Assembly (NCBI RefSeq): GCF_010686725.1 | Contig: NZ_JAAGWZ010000001.1 | Location: forward strand, 1,116,001-1,180,000 | Reading direction: 5' to 3' | Source of the DNA: Galbitalea soli | GTDB lineage: Bacteria > Actinomycetota > Actinomycetes > Actinomycetales > Microbacteriaceae | Length of the DNA: 64,000 bases | In this document: one piece after another, positions 46,846 through 55,637 of the stretch | How positions within the stretch are numbered: position 1 is the stretch's first letter | How the letters are laid out: each line of letters begins with the position of its first letter | Notes under the pieces: model-generated | The model's database searches: none | Seen by the model: only the letters and a program-made list of their open reading frames with translations | What the model was told of the DNA's origin: nothing | Made by a program: the position numbers and the translations under genes

Positions 46846-47934
46846 ATGCTGAAGAAGAACAAGTTGCGCCTCGGCGCGCTGGCAGCGACTGTCGTCGCCG
46901 CCGTCGCGCTCGGCGGAATGTCTGCGTCCGCAGACCCGACGCCGGGGACCTTCAAGACGCTGGCCGGTGTCGGTTCCGACACCATCCAGGACGTCATGAA
47001 CGGCCTCGCCACCAAGATTCCTGCCATCGGTTCCTATGACGCGGTTGGGTCCGCCACGATCCAAACGAAGTCGGGCGGACCGTCTTTCGCCCGGCCGAAC
47101 GGCTCGGGCGCCGGTAAGAACGCGCTGAGCGACTCACAGCAGGGCGGTTCACACCTGTGGAACGGGATCGACATCAGCGGCCAGGTGGACTTCGCCCGGT
47201 CGTCGAGCGGTCCTTCGGGTAGCGGCACCGACCTGACGTATATCCCGTTCGCGAAGGACGCGGTGACGTTTGCCGTGTCGGCGGCGAGCGACTTCCCGCG
47301 CGACATCCCCGTGGGATCCGCCAGCCAGGATGCGCAGTCGCCGGCTCCGTTCACGCTCCGCAACATCTACCTGTGCAAGGTCACCACCTACACCGATGGA
47401 AACGCCAACGACGTCACGATCCGCCCGATTCTGCCGCAGTCCGGATCGGGCACTCGCTCGTTCTGGCTGTCGGCGCTCGGACTGAGCGAGACCTCGAAGG
47501 GCTCCTGCGTCACTGACACGGTGAGCGTCAACGGAGTCACGACGACCGTCGAAGAGCACAACGGCACGTACATCCAGGGAGCTGGAGACATCGCGCCGTT
47601 CTCGATCGCCCAGTACATCGCGCAGGGCAACTGGGCGGGCCTTCCTGCACCCGTTGTCGAGCGTCGAGGCAACATTGCGCTCGGCAACATCGGTGGCGTG
47701 AAGCCCTACAACGTCAGTGCTACCGGTCCGGTGCTCAACACCTCATTCCCGATCACGCGCAACGTCTACAACATCGTCGCAACATCGCGCCTTGGGGAAT
47801 CGGCGATCGCAGCCACCTTCGTCGGTACGTCGTCGGCGGTGTGCTCCAACTCGGCCACCATCACCAAGTACGGCTTCGGCACGCTCGGTGCTCTCTGCGG
47901 AAGCACCACGCTGACCGGCCCCTTCACGCAGTGA
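46846..47934 (+). CDS. secreted PstS-like substrate-binding protein (362 aa)
   Basis: A cleavable signal peptide covers residues 1-30 (cleavage near SASA-DP). Phosphate-binding-fold signatures are TLAGVGSDTIQDVMNGL, RSSSGPSGSGTDL, PILPQSGSGTRSFWLSAL and PFSIAQYIAQGN. It has no anchor, so it may be released or held by partners. AGAAGG lies nine bases before the ATG at 46846; the TTG start further upstream is less likely. It is the third PstS-fold protein of the operon. Confidence 0.8.
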   Translation: MLKKNKLRLGALAATVVAAVALGGMSASADPTPGTFKTLAGVGSDTIQDVMNGLATKIPAIGSYDAVGSATIQTKSGGPSFARPNGSGAGKNALSDSQQGGSHLWNGIDISGQVDFARSSSGPSGSGTDLTYIPFAKDAVTFAVSAASDFPRDIPVGSASQDAQSPAPFTLRNIYLCKVTTYTDGNANDVTIRPILPQSGSGTRSFWLSALGLSETSKGSCVTDTVSVNGVTTTVEEHNGTYIQGAGDIAPFSIAQYIAQGNWAGLPAPVVERRGNIALGNIGGVKPYNVSATGPVLNTSFPITRNVYNIVATSRLGESAIAATFVGTSSAVCSNSATITKYGFGTLGALCGSTTLTGPFTQ

Positions 47935-48002
47935 CCGTGACCTCCTCCCCTTCCTCGACAACCCCCACATCTTCTAACGATTCCGAAAGGATCACCCCCC
48001 TC

Positions 48003-49352
48003 ATGAATACCTTCACACGCCGCTTGGCAGCGGTTGCTGCTGTTGGCGCCATCGTGCTCGGCGGCCTGACCGTCGCGCAGGCGGCCAGCGCCGATGTCAC
48101 CCCCGGCACCATCACCCTCTACGGACCGACCCCGAACCAGCTTGTCCGGGGCCCGGCCATCACCAGCGGAACTTTGGACGCCTCACCGGCCTTCAACGGC
48201 ATCTCCGTGGACCAGGGCTGCCCCGTGGGATACCGCGGTCGCAGCGACACGCTCGTGTACCAGAACGGCGTGAAGCTCGGTTCCATCGCGACCTCCCGCA
48301 ACTCCTCGGTCACCGCCTACGGCGCAACCGGTCTCGACGGGAACCCCATCGCCATGGACGACACGTACTCGGTACCGGGCACCAACCCGTTCGTCGCGAA
48401 CAACTCGTTCAGCGGCCTCGCGTCGCCGTTGGTGTCGGGATCGTTCGAGCTGCGGGTCTACTGCTCTGCGCTGTCGACGTCGATCAACTTCACCACCGAC
48501 AAGTGGTTCTCCCTCACGTTGACGGCCAACACGGCAGCCAACACGTGGAGCGTCCCGGTGACGAAGAAGGCGACCACGGTGTCGCTGACCGCCTCCTACA
48601 CCGCGCCGTCCGGCATCACGCTCACTGGCACCGTCAAGGACCCGTCGGCGGCGGTCGCCACCGGCGCCGTCGGATCGATCACATTCCTCGACGCGACGGG
48701 CAGCACGCAGGTCGGCAGCGGCACGGTATCGAACGGTGTCGGCACCTACACGGTCACGGGACTCACTCCCGGCAACACCTACACCTACACCGCGAAATTC
48801 GTCGGCGCTAGCGACCCCCAGTACAACGACTCGTCGCTGTCGGGCACGGCCTCCGCGAGCATCCCCGGTGCCAACCAGGGCCAGACGCAGATCACGGTCT
48901 CCATCCCGGCGGGCGTCGGTTCGCTGTCGCTGTCCGGAGTGACCGGCTCGGTCAGCCTCGGTACCGCCGCCCTGTCGGGGGGCCTGCTGAAGGCATCCGG
49001 AACTCTCCCGGCCGTCACTGTCACTGACACTCGCCAGGTCGGGTCGCCCAGTTGGAGCCTGACGGGCCAGGTGTCCGACTTCACCTCGGGGTCGAACACC
49101 ATGAGCGGTTCGTACCTCGGTTGGGTTCCGGCACTCGCGGGCAGCGTCAACGAGGGAACCGCCGGCGCGACCGTCGCCCCGTCGACGACCGCAACGGGTG
49201 GTCTGAAGGTCGCATCGACGCTCGCGTCGGCACCGGCCGTCACCGCCGCATCGCCGACGACGACCCAGGTCGGGGCAACCCTCAACCTGGCCGCACCGGC
49301 GAACACGGCGGCTGGCGACTACACGGCAGTCCTCACCCTCACGCTCGCCTAG
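48003..49352 (+). CDS. WxL-like secreted surface protein with Ig-like domain
   Basis: 449 residues. The signal peptide covers residues 1-31. A beta-rich N-terminal domain and an Ig-like module (about 190-290: TLTGTVKDPSAAVATG, GTYTVTGLTPGNTYTY) follow. The C-terminal part (about 300-449) has the WxL-type pattern: VTDTRQVGSPSWSLTGQVSDF, SYLGWVPAL and a final AAGDYTAVLTLTLA. WxL domains bind peptidoglycan non-covalently in Firmicutes. AAAGGATC precedes the ATG. Its neighbour is DUF916-like, the usual WxL partner. Confidence 0.75.
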   Translation: MNTFTRRLAAVAAVGAIVLGGLTVAQAASADVTPGTITLYGPTPNQLVRGPAITSGTLDASPAFNGISVDQGCPVGYRGRSDTLVYQNGVKLGSIATSRNSSVTAYGATGLDGNPIAMDDTYSVPGTNPFVANNSFSGLASPLVSGSFELRVYCSALSTSINFTTDKWFSLTLTANTAANTWSVPVTKKATTVSLTASYTAPSGITLTGTVKDPSAAVATGAVGSITFLDATGSTQVGSGTVSNGVGTYTVTGLTPGNTYTYTAKFVGASDPQYNDSSLSGTASASIPGANQGQTQITVSIPAGVGSLSLSGVTGSVSLGTAALSGGLLKASGTLPAVTVTDTRQVGSPSWSLTGQVSDFTSGSNTMSGSYLGWVPALAGSVNEGTAGATVAPSTTATGGLKVASTLASAPAVTAASPTTTQVGATLNLAAPANTAAGDYTAVLTLTLA

Positions 49353-49372
49353 GCGAGCAACCCAACCCGCGC

Positions 49373-49412
49373 GCGGCCGGGGCGAGACCCCGAGAGGGCT
49401 CTCCCCGGCCGC
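49373..49412 (+). terminator. hairpin between WxL-like and DUF916-like genes
   Basis: A 10-bp GC stem (GCGGCCGGGG/CCCCGGCCGC) extended by GAG/CTC lies in the 92-base gap. There is no T-rich tail, so partial termination or RNA stabilisation is likelier than full termination. Confidence 0.5.
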
Positions 49413-49444
49413 GTACCCCAGTCCTCACGGAAGTGACAACACTG

Positions 49445-50587
49445 ATGAGCTATCGACCCCTCTTGACCGTGCTCGCCACGGCCGCAATCGGCGCAAGCCT
49501 CGCTATTTCGACGTTCACTGGTGCTGTCGCGAGCGCTGCCACGGCATCCTCCCCAGTTGGCACGGTGACGTGGAGCGTCAGCCCGTCGACGGCGAAAGGC
49601 CCCGACGGTCGCGAGTCATTCGCGTATTCGGTGAAGCCCGGCGTGCAGATCAATGACTTCGTCTCCGTGACGAACCAATCGAAGCAAACGGCCACTTTCA
49701 CGATCTACGCCACCGATGGCATCAATGACTTCGACACCGGCGCCTTCAGTCTGTTACCGTCACGGACGCCACCGACCGACGCGGGGTCGTGGACCACAGT
49801 GCCGGTCAAGTCCCTCACCCTTCAAGCGGGTAAGCAAGCGCGTATCCCGTTCACCATCCTGGTGCCATCCGATGCAACGCCGGGTGACCACACTGCGGGG
49901 ATCGTCGCCTCAGTCTTCAGTCGCGGCCGAAGCGCGAACGGTGAAGCCATCACCCTCGAGCAACGTGTTGCTTCTCGCATCTACCTCGCCGTCGCAGGCA
50001 CCGCCTCCGCCCGTGTCGAGGGCGCCGGACAGGTGCTGCGCTACACCTCGCCCCTCAACCCCTTCGCGGGTGGCACGACGGATGTGGACTACTCCGTTCG
50101 GAACACCGGAAACTACCGGATGGACGTCAAACAAGCCGTCCACATCACCGGACCATTCGGCATTCCCGTTGCCAGCCTGCAGGGGAAACGCATCGTGAAT
50201 CTGCTGCCGGGCCAGACTGTGCACGAGAGCGACTCAGTGAGTGGCATCCCCCCGCTCCTGCTTCTCACCGCAACGGTGACCCTCACGCCAGCACCGCCAA
50301 CGGATGTGGTCGCGCTCTCGAAGCAACGCGACCAGACGGGCCACCTCGTGCCTGTTGCTGCACCGCCGACGTACCACGCGACCTCCGCCGACGCGTCGGG
50401 CGCGGCAATACCCTGGACCCTGCTCCTGCTCATCGCAGTGATCGCCGTCGCAGTCTGGTTACTGGCACGATACGTCTCGGCGTCCCGGCAAAGGGTCTAC
50501 GACGCCATCGACGCGGCCGCAGCTCAGTCAGCCATTGACCGCGAGCCTGTGTCCGCGGTGTCACGCGAGAAAGAACCCGTCGGATGA
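49445..50587 (+). CDS. DUF916-like (WxL-partner) membrane-anchored surface protein
   Basis: 380 residues. The signal peptide covers residues 1-33. Beta-sandwich repeats then follow: PGVQINDFVSVTNQSKQTATF with SVSPSTAKGPDGRESF before it, and FAGGTTDVDYSVRNTGNYRM. These match the DUF916 layout of a peptidoglycan- or WxL-associated protein. A helix near residues 320-342 (PWTLLLLIAVIAVAVWLL) and a cytoplasmic tail close the protein. It probably supports the WxL-like protein encoded just upstream. Confidence 0.78.
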   Translation: MSYRPLLTVLATAAIGASLAISTFTGAVASAATASSPVGTVTWSVSPSTAKGPDGRESFAYSVKPGVQINDFVSVTNQSKQTATFTIYATDGINDFDTGAFSLLPSRTPPTDAGSWTTVPVKSLTLQAGKQARIPFTILVPSDATPGDHTAGIVASVFSRGRSANGEAITLEQRVASRIYLAVAGTASARVEGAGQVLRYTSPLNPFAGGTTDVDYSVRNTGNYRMDVKQAVHITGPFGIPVASLQGKRIVNLLPGQTVHESDSVSGIPPLLLLTATVTLTPAPPTDVVALSKQRDQTGHLVPVAAPPTYHATSADASGAAIPWTLLLLIAVIAVAVWLLARYVSASRQRVYDAIDAAAAQSAIDREPVSAVSREKEPVG

Positions 50588-51231
50588 GAGTTCGCAGCAT
50601 CATTGTTGTGGGCATCGGCGCGATCGCGGTGACCCTGGGATGCGCGCTGCCCGCGCTCGCGGCCAGCGCAACTCCTTCTGCCGAATCGACGGGCGCCGCG
50701 TCCGTCACGGTCGTCATACCGGGATCCCCGACAACCGTGCCCGCAGGGAGCGGGGGTACCGGCGGGCAGTCGGGCGGCTCGGCCCCGACCCCGCCAGCGG
50801 TCCCCCCGCGACCGTCGACCGGAGCTGCACCCTTGTCCATCGCCCCCGACCATGTCTTTCCGGGCCATCAGGTACACATCGCCGGCAGCGGATTCACACC
50901 GCGTGAACAGATTCAGATTGTCGCCTACCCCGACGCCCGCGTGATCGCTACTGTCCGAGTCGATGCCCGTGGCGAGCTGCGAACCGCCTATCGAACCCCC
51001 GCCACCGCGCACCCCGGCACCATCGTCATCGAGGCGACGGGCTGGTCGTCCGGGCGGGTGGAGAACGGCGCGTTGCAGATTGAAGGCCACCCCGGCCACG
51101 GCGCCGGCAACGGCGCTGTCATCGGCTGGGCACTTGCATCGGGTGGGATTCTGCTTTCCGTTTCCGCGCTCTGGATTGCCGGATCAACCGGCCTGCTGCC
51201 GAAGCTTGTCGCCAAGGCCATCGTCCGATGA
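50584..51231 (+). CDS. hypothetical secreted anchored protein
   Basis: 215 residues. The signal peptide covers residues 1-27 and a Gly/Pro/Thr-rich spacer runs to about residue 80. A small beta domain follows (VFPGHQVHIAGSGFTPREQI ... GTIVIEATGWSSG), similar in pattern to IPT or Ig-like modules found in surface adhesins. One C-terminal helix (about 177-199) ends the protein. It overlaps the DUF916-like gene by four bases and the sortase-fold gene by four bases, so the three are translationally linked. Confidence 0.72.
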   Translation: MRVRSIIVVGIGAIAVTLGCALPALAASATPSAESTGAASVTVVIPGSPTTVPAGSGGTGGQSGGSAPTPPAVPPRPSTGAAPLSIAPDHVFPGHQVHIAGSGFTPREQIQIVAYPDARVIATVRVDARGELRTAYRTPATAHPGTIVIEATGWSSGRVENGALQIEGHPGHGAGNGAVIGWALASGGILLSVSALWIAGSTGLLPKLVAKAIVR

Positions 51232-52184
51232 CCGCCACGAGTGCCGCAATGCCAAGGGCGCGCGTGCGTCAGGTTGCTCTGCCATGGTGGCTTCGTCGTC
51301 GGCCCAAGGCACGACCAGAGCGACACCCACCGACGCCCAAGGAGTTCCGATGGTGGATCGGAGTGATCTGGGTGACGCTCTCCACCCTTCTGCTTGCATT
51401 CGTCGGCCACGTCACGCTGTTTGGGGCGATCCAGCACACCCAGTCGCAGCTGCAGGAATATCAAGCCTTGCGAAGCTCGCTTGCACTGGCGACCACCCCG
51501 TTGGGTCAGACGGATCTCAACGGAGTTCCGGTCGCCTCCGGTACACCCATCGCCGTCATGAGCATCCCCCGCCTCGGCTGGTCGGAGGTCATCTCGGAGG
51601 GCACCACCCCATCGATTCTCCGCGCAGGACCAGGACATCGCAGGGACTCCGTGTTCCCCGGGCAAGCTGGGACGAGCATCATCCTTGGACGCGCTGCAAC
51701 ATACGGGGGCCCCTTCGCCGGACTTTCGGCGCTCGTGCCTGGCGACACCATCTCGGTCATCACGGGCCAGGGAGATAACAAGTTCACCGTCATCGGCCTT
51801 CGCCGCGCAGGTGATCTCCTCCCCACGCCGACGTCGCCAACCGGCGGTCGTTTGGAACTGGTGACCGCAGATGGCCCTCCGCTCGCGCCGACCGGCATCC
51901 TCTACGTGGACGCCGCACTCAGCGGCACCGCGCACGAAACTCCTGGTCGAATCTTCCAACCGGCCGCATTGAGTCCCGGTGAGGGAGCGATGCAAACCGA
52001 TCCGAATGCGATCCTCCCGTTCCTCTTCGCACTGCAATGGCTCGCAATCGCCATCGCCGGCGCGCGGTGGCTGCAGCGTCGTTGGGGCGTGTGGCAGACC
52101 TGGATCGTGGCGGCACCGGTCATTCTCGTGCTGGGAGCCACCACCGCCGACGCTGCGATCGGCCTTCTCCCCAACCTCCTCTAG
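51228..52184 (+). CDS. sortase-fold protein lacking catalytic residues (pseudo-sortase)
   Basis: 318 residues. An N-terminal helix (about 42-66), a sortase-like domain (about 105-230) and two C-terminal helices (about 263-280 and 291-309). The class E-like framework is clear: [52 protein letters not shown]. In the two catalytic strands the His is Arg155 ([10 protein letters not shown]), the Cys of TLxTC is Ala214 ([10 protein letters not shown]), and the Arg position is not conserved. It therefore probably has no transpeptidase activity and may serve as a scaffold or binding protein for the neighbouring surface proteins. Confidence 0.78.
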   Translation: MTATSAAMPRARVRQVALPWWLRRRPKARPERHPPTPKEFRWWIGVIWVTLSTLLLAFVGHVTLFGAIQHTQSQLQEYQALRSSLALATTPLGQTDLNGVPVASGTPIAVMSIPRLGWSEVISEGTTPSILRAGPGHRRDSVFPGQAGTSIILGRAATYGGPFAGLSALVPGDTISVITGQGDNKFTVIGLRRAGDLLPTPTSPTGGRLELVTADGPPLAPTGILYVDAALSGTAHETPGRIFQPAALSPGEGAMQTDPNAILPFLFALQWLAIAIAGARWLQRRWGVWQTWIVAAPVILVLGATTADAAIGLLPNLL

Positions 52185-52227
52185 ACACCGCCCTTCGGCC
52201 AACACTCCACGACCAGGAGGCTCGATC

Positions 52228-53112
52228 ATGACAACACCAACCGCTCAGTCCCTGCACGCCGGGCACGTCGATGCGTCCGACGCGCATCCGCATCCCCCGA
52301 CGATGCCGACCGAGGTCCTTCACCTGCCGGCCGCGCCCCTTGCAGAACTGGATGCACGGAACATCTCCGCGTGGTTCGGCAGCCGAAAGGTGCTCCACCA
52401 GGTGTCGCTCACCATGCGTGCGGGGGAAATCACGGCACTGATCGGGCCTTCCGGGTGCGGGAAATCGACGTTCCTGCGCACTTTGAATCGGATGCATGAA
52501 CTGATCCCATCGGCCGCGCTCGCGGGTGAGGTTCTGCTTGATGGACAGGACATCTACGAGCCCGCTCGAACCATCACTGACGCCCGCGCTCACATCGGAA
52601 TGGTCTTCCAGAAGCCGAACCCATTCCCTGCGATGTCCATCTACGACAATGTCGTCTCCGGATTGAAACTGACCAACAAGCGTGCATCACGATCGAGGAA
52701 GGACGACCTGGTCGAGCAGTCCCTCCAACGCGCTGGATTGTGGAAGGAGGTCCGCGACCGCCTGCGCCAGCCAGGAGGAAGCCTGTCCGGCGGGCAACAG
52801 CAACGTCTGTGCATCGCGCGGGCCCTCGCCGTCACGCCGAGGGTCCTCCTCATGGACGAACCATGCTCCGCTTTGGACCCGACTTCGACTCGAGTCATCG
52901 AGCAGACGATGATGGAACTGGCCCACGAGGTCACCATCGTCATCGTGACCCACAACATGCAGCAAGCACAGCGCGTGTCGGACCGGTGCGCATTCTTCCT
53001 CGCCGCTCAGGGCACACCCGGTGAAATAGTCGAGTCGGGTTTGACGAGCACCGTATTCTCCACTCCCACCGATCCCAGAACCGCGGACTACGTGAATGGT
53101 CGCTTCGGGTAG
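52228..53112 (+). CDS. pstB: phosphate ABC transporter ATP-binding protein
   Basis: 294 residues. An N-terminal extension of about 40 residues rich in His/Pro is followed by the PstB core: Walker [19 protein letters not shown]-loop [18 protein letters not shown], signature [15 protein letters not shown], Walker B LLMDEP, H-loop [10 protein letters not shown]. The closing [20 protein letters not shown] matches PstB proteins. It is separated from pstCA by seven genes. An AGGAGG site lies ten bases before the ATG. Confidence 0.95.
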   Translation: MTTPTAQSLHAGHVDASDAHPHPPTMPTEVLHLPAAPLAELDARNISAWFGSRKVLHQVSLTMRAGEITALIGPSGCGKSTFLRTLNRMHELIPSAALAGEVLLDGQDIYEPARTITDARAHIGMVFQKPNPFPAMSIYDNVVSGLKLTNKRASRSRKDDLVEQSLQRAGLWKEVRDRLRQPGGSLSGGQQQRLCIARALAVTPRVLLMDEPCSALDPTSTRVIEQTMMELAHEVTIVIVTHNMQQAQRVSDRCAFFLAAQGTPGEIVESGLTSTVFSTPTDPRTADYVNGRFG

Positions 53113-53245
53113 CACGAGATACATGAAGTCGCGAGCGCGTCGCCGCCTCCGTCAGCCGAACGGTTCAGCGCACCGGATGAACTCCACTCGACGGCCCGCG
53201 CCTGTGGATTCCTGTCATCCGCGAGGACACTCGTGCACCAACCGT

Positions 53246-53683
53246 TCAAAGAGGCGTTCCATCGAGCGCGGCGGGCAGGCGGGCGATGTTGGCGGCCTCC
53301 GATTCCACCTGGGCGGCGATCATCCGTGACATGAGCCTCATGAGTCCGGTGGGCGTGAGGTCTATGGCGAAGGTCACGTCCGTCGTGGTGGGGCCGGTGG
53401 AGACGAGCGTGAACACTCCGGTGGGACGCGCCGGGCCCGCGATCACCTCGAACGCGAGCCGCGTGGGCGCACGGTACTCGGTCACACGGTAATCACCCGC
53501 GATCGCGCGTCCGCCCGGGCCCGTCATCGTCTGCGCGTACACGGCCCCGACGCCCGTGCCCGAGACATGCGAGATCTCCCGCACCTCCGGACGCCACCGG
53601 GGGTTGTTGAGCCCGTCCGCGAGAAAGGCGAACACCTCCTCGATCGGCTTGCTGACCGTTGTGCGATGCTCGGCGTGCGCCAT
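53246..53683 (-). CDS. SRPBCC family protein (polyketide cyclase/START-like)
   Basis: A 145-residue hydrophobic-ligand-binding fold. The N-terminus is typical (TTVSKPIEEVFAFLADGLNNPRW) and the pattern TGVGAVYAQTMTGPGGR ... EYRAPTRLAFEVI fits. It may bind a lipid-like or aromatic compound; the function is unknown. It lies on the opposite strand to the DUF347 gene. Confidence 0.85.
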   Translation of the reverse strand: MAHAEHRTTVSKPIEEVFAFLADGLNNPRWRPEVREISHVSGTGVGAVYAQTMTGPGGRAIAGDYRVTEYRAPTRLAFEVIAGPARPTGVFTLVSTGPTTTDVTFAIDLTPTGLMRLMSRMIAAQVESEAANIARLPAALDGTPL

Positions 53684-53743
53684 GGGTGTCCGATCACTGT
53701 GCGGCGGATGATGGCGCCAGCCTAGCGCCGCAGCCAATGGCAG

Positions 53744-53756
53744 CCCCGAACTGGGG
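53744..53756 (+). promoter_or_regulatory. inverted repeat matching the small-RNA upstream element
   Basis: CCCC-GAACT-GGGG occurs here about 90 bases before the DUF347 gene start, the third occurrence noticed of the 13-bp inverted repeat that precedes both small RNAs. The second element (GTCC-N10-GGAC) is not seen here. It may be a shared regulator site. Confidence 0.4.
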
Positions 53757-53845
53757 GCGGGCATCCGCGCCACCCTGTCGTCTCTTTCATCAGCGGCGGG
53801 CCATGCGCGGGAGGTCTCACGGGTTGGCCCCGGCAGGGTGGTCGC

Positions 53846-54676
53846 ATGACAACATTCACTGCACCCGGCGCATCCGGGCGAAAGACAATGCTGAACAAGG
53901 TGCCCGAGGTCACGATCGCGTTCTGGGTGATCAAGGTGCTCGCAACCACCGTGGGCGAGACCTTCGCCGACTACCTCTCCGACACCCTCGGCCTCGGCCT
54001 CCAGGTGACGAGCATCATCATGGCCGTGCTGCTCGCCATCGTTCTCGTCATCCAGTTCCGCGCGCGCCGCTACGTTCCCGCCATCTATTGGCTCGCCGTC
54101 GTGCTCATCAGCGTGGTCGGCACCCTCGTCTCCGACAACCTCGTCGACAACCTGGGCGTGCCGCTGATCGTCACCACCATCGCGTTCGCCGTGCTGCTTG
54201 CCGCAACCTTCACGGTCTGGTTCGTCTCCGAGAAGACGCTGTCGATCCACTCCATCCTCACCACCCGCCGCGAGGGCTTCTACTGGGCGACCATCCTCTT
54301 CACCTTCGCCCTCGGCACCTCGGCCGGCGACCTCCTCGCCGAGCGGCTGGCGCTGGGCTACCTGCCCTCGGCGCTGCTGTTCCTGGGGATGATCGGCCTC
54401 GTCGCCCTCGCCCACTACGCCCTGAAGCTCGGCGCGGTGCTGTCCTTCTGGATCGCCTACGTGCTCACCCGCCCGCTCGGCGCCTCCACCGGCGACTACC
54501 TGTCGCAGGCCACCAAGGACGGCGGACTGGGGCTGGGCACGACCACGACGAGCCTGATCTTCTGGTCGGTCATCCTCGTCGTCGTTGCCTTCCTCAGCTG
54601 GCGGGAGTTCTCTGCCCGCGCGCGCACGGTGACCACGCCGGGCGGGCTGAAGGCGGGACACCTCGACCCCGCCTGA
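53846..54676 (+). CDS. DUF347 / COG4705 membrane protein
   Basis: 276 residues with eight hydrophobic helices arranged as repeats of the family signature: KVPEVTIAFWVIKVLATTVGE, FYWATILFTFALGTSAGDLL and LGASTGDYLSQATKD. The first copy contains the characteristic TTVGETFADYL. The family is of unknown function and has been linked to stress or metal response. It stands alone. Confidence 0.88.
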   Translation: MTTFTAPGASGRKTMLNKVPEVTIAFWVIKVLATTVGETFADYLSDTLGLGLQVTSIIMAVLLAIVLVIQFRARRYVPAIYWLAVVLISVVGTLVSDNLVDNLGVPLIVTTIAFAVLLAATFTVWFVSEKTLSIHSILTTRREGFYWATILFTFALGTSAGDLLAERLALGYLPSALLFLGMIGLVALAHYALKLGAVLSFWIAYVLTRPLGASTGDYLSQATKDGGLGLGTTTTSLIFWSVILVVVAFLSWREFSARARTVTTPGGLKAGHLDPA

Positions 54677-54734
54677 GCGCCTGATTGACTGCCCGAGCCT
54701 CGGTCCGCGGCGCAGTGCGAGCGCCAATCACGCG

Positions 54735-55550
54735 CTACGCAGATCGCCAGCGCAGTCGGCTGTCGGTGCTGGTCGTCTTGCACACCATCGCCCGCCCGGT
54801 TGTCGTCACTCCGGTTGCGCCCCGCACGGCACAGAATGCGCCCGGATGGACGATGTGGGTTGTGGGCGGCGCCGGGGCGACAGGCTGAGGTTTCACCACG
54901 GGCCGAGGAGTCGTCACGACGTACTTCCGATACGCGTCCCACCAATTGTCGGCGATCGCCTTCTGCGCGGTGAGCAGACTCACGCGGGTCTCGCAGACCA
55001 GGACGTGCAGCCGGTTCTCGAGGGCATCCTTGGCACGCGCACCTTCTCTCGCGGCGTACGGCTCGGGCCACAGGTTGGCCACTGACGACGGCGAGCCACC
55101 CAACTCGAGGCTGATGAGGTGGTCTTCCTCGTAATCGGACGTCGACGTGTCGCCATGGAAGGCGTAGCCGGATGCGAGTTGTTGAACCTTGATGGCCGTC
55201 GTCACCGACGACGGAGGTCGAACGGTCGCGGTCCAGCCTGAGACACAGATGGTGCTTCCGATCGTGGCCTGCGTCACGGCTGGATTTCTCTCCCCCGGCG
55301 TGCGCGCCGAGTTCGGCAGAACGACTCCGCCGACCAGAATGACATCGCCGCCCCGGGAGATGGGAGGCGGTGAGGGCTTCGCCGTGCGCGCGGGCGACGG
55401 AGTGGCGGCCGGCACGGTCGTCGCTGTCGCCGTCGGTGACGGCGTGATGAGACGCATCGGGGGCTGGTACACCTCCCTGACGCTCGTGCACGCACCGAGA
55501 GCCAACAGGGTGGCCGCGACGGCGAAGAATGTGAGTACTGTTCGGGTCAT
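54735..55550 (-). CDS. HNH-like secreted lipoprotein
   Basis: 271 residues. The signal peptide has a lipobox (LLALGAC), followed by a Thr/Pro/Ala-rich stretch (residues 35-75). A domain resembling HNH/endonuclease surface proteins follows (DYEEDHLISLELGGSPSS, NLWPEPYAARE) with the DHLISLELGG core. Whether it has nuclease activity or is a fold-only relative is unknown. The start ATG 55550 is chosen from the signal-peptide position. Confidence 0.72.
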   Translation of the reverse strand: MTRTVLTFFAVAATLLALGACTSVREVYQPPMRLITPSPTATATTVPAATPSPARTAKPSPPPISRGGDVILVGGVVLPNSARTPGERNPAVTQATIGSTICVSGWTATVRPPSSVTTAIKVQQLASGYAFHGDTSTSDYEEDHLISLELGGSPSSVANLWPEPYAAREGARAKDALENRLHVLVCETRVSLLTAQKAIADNWWDAYRKYVVTTPRPVVKPQPVAPAPPTTHIVHPGAFCAVRGATGVTTTGRAMVCKTTSTDSRLRWRSA

Positions 55551-55637
55551 GGCTGATAGTAGTGGCGTGCCGCCTCGCCTGTCTATGAAGCCGCGCCGCA
55601 AAGTGCGGTCGCACTACAGGCCTCCTGCGCTGACCCG

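Noticed and set aside
51228-52184. Calling this gene an active sortase
   Set aside because: The catalytic His and Cys strands are present but the residues are Arg and Ala, so transpeptidation is not supported.
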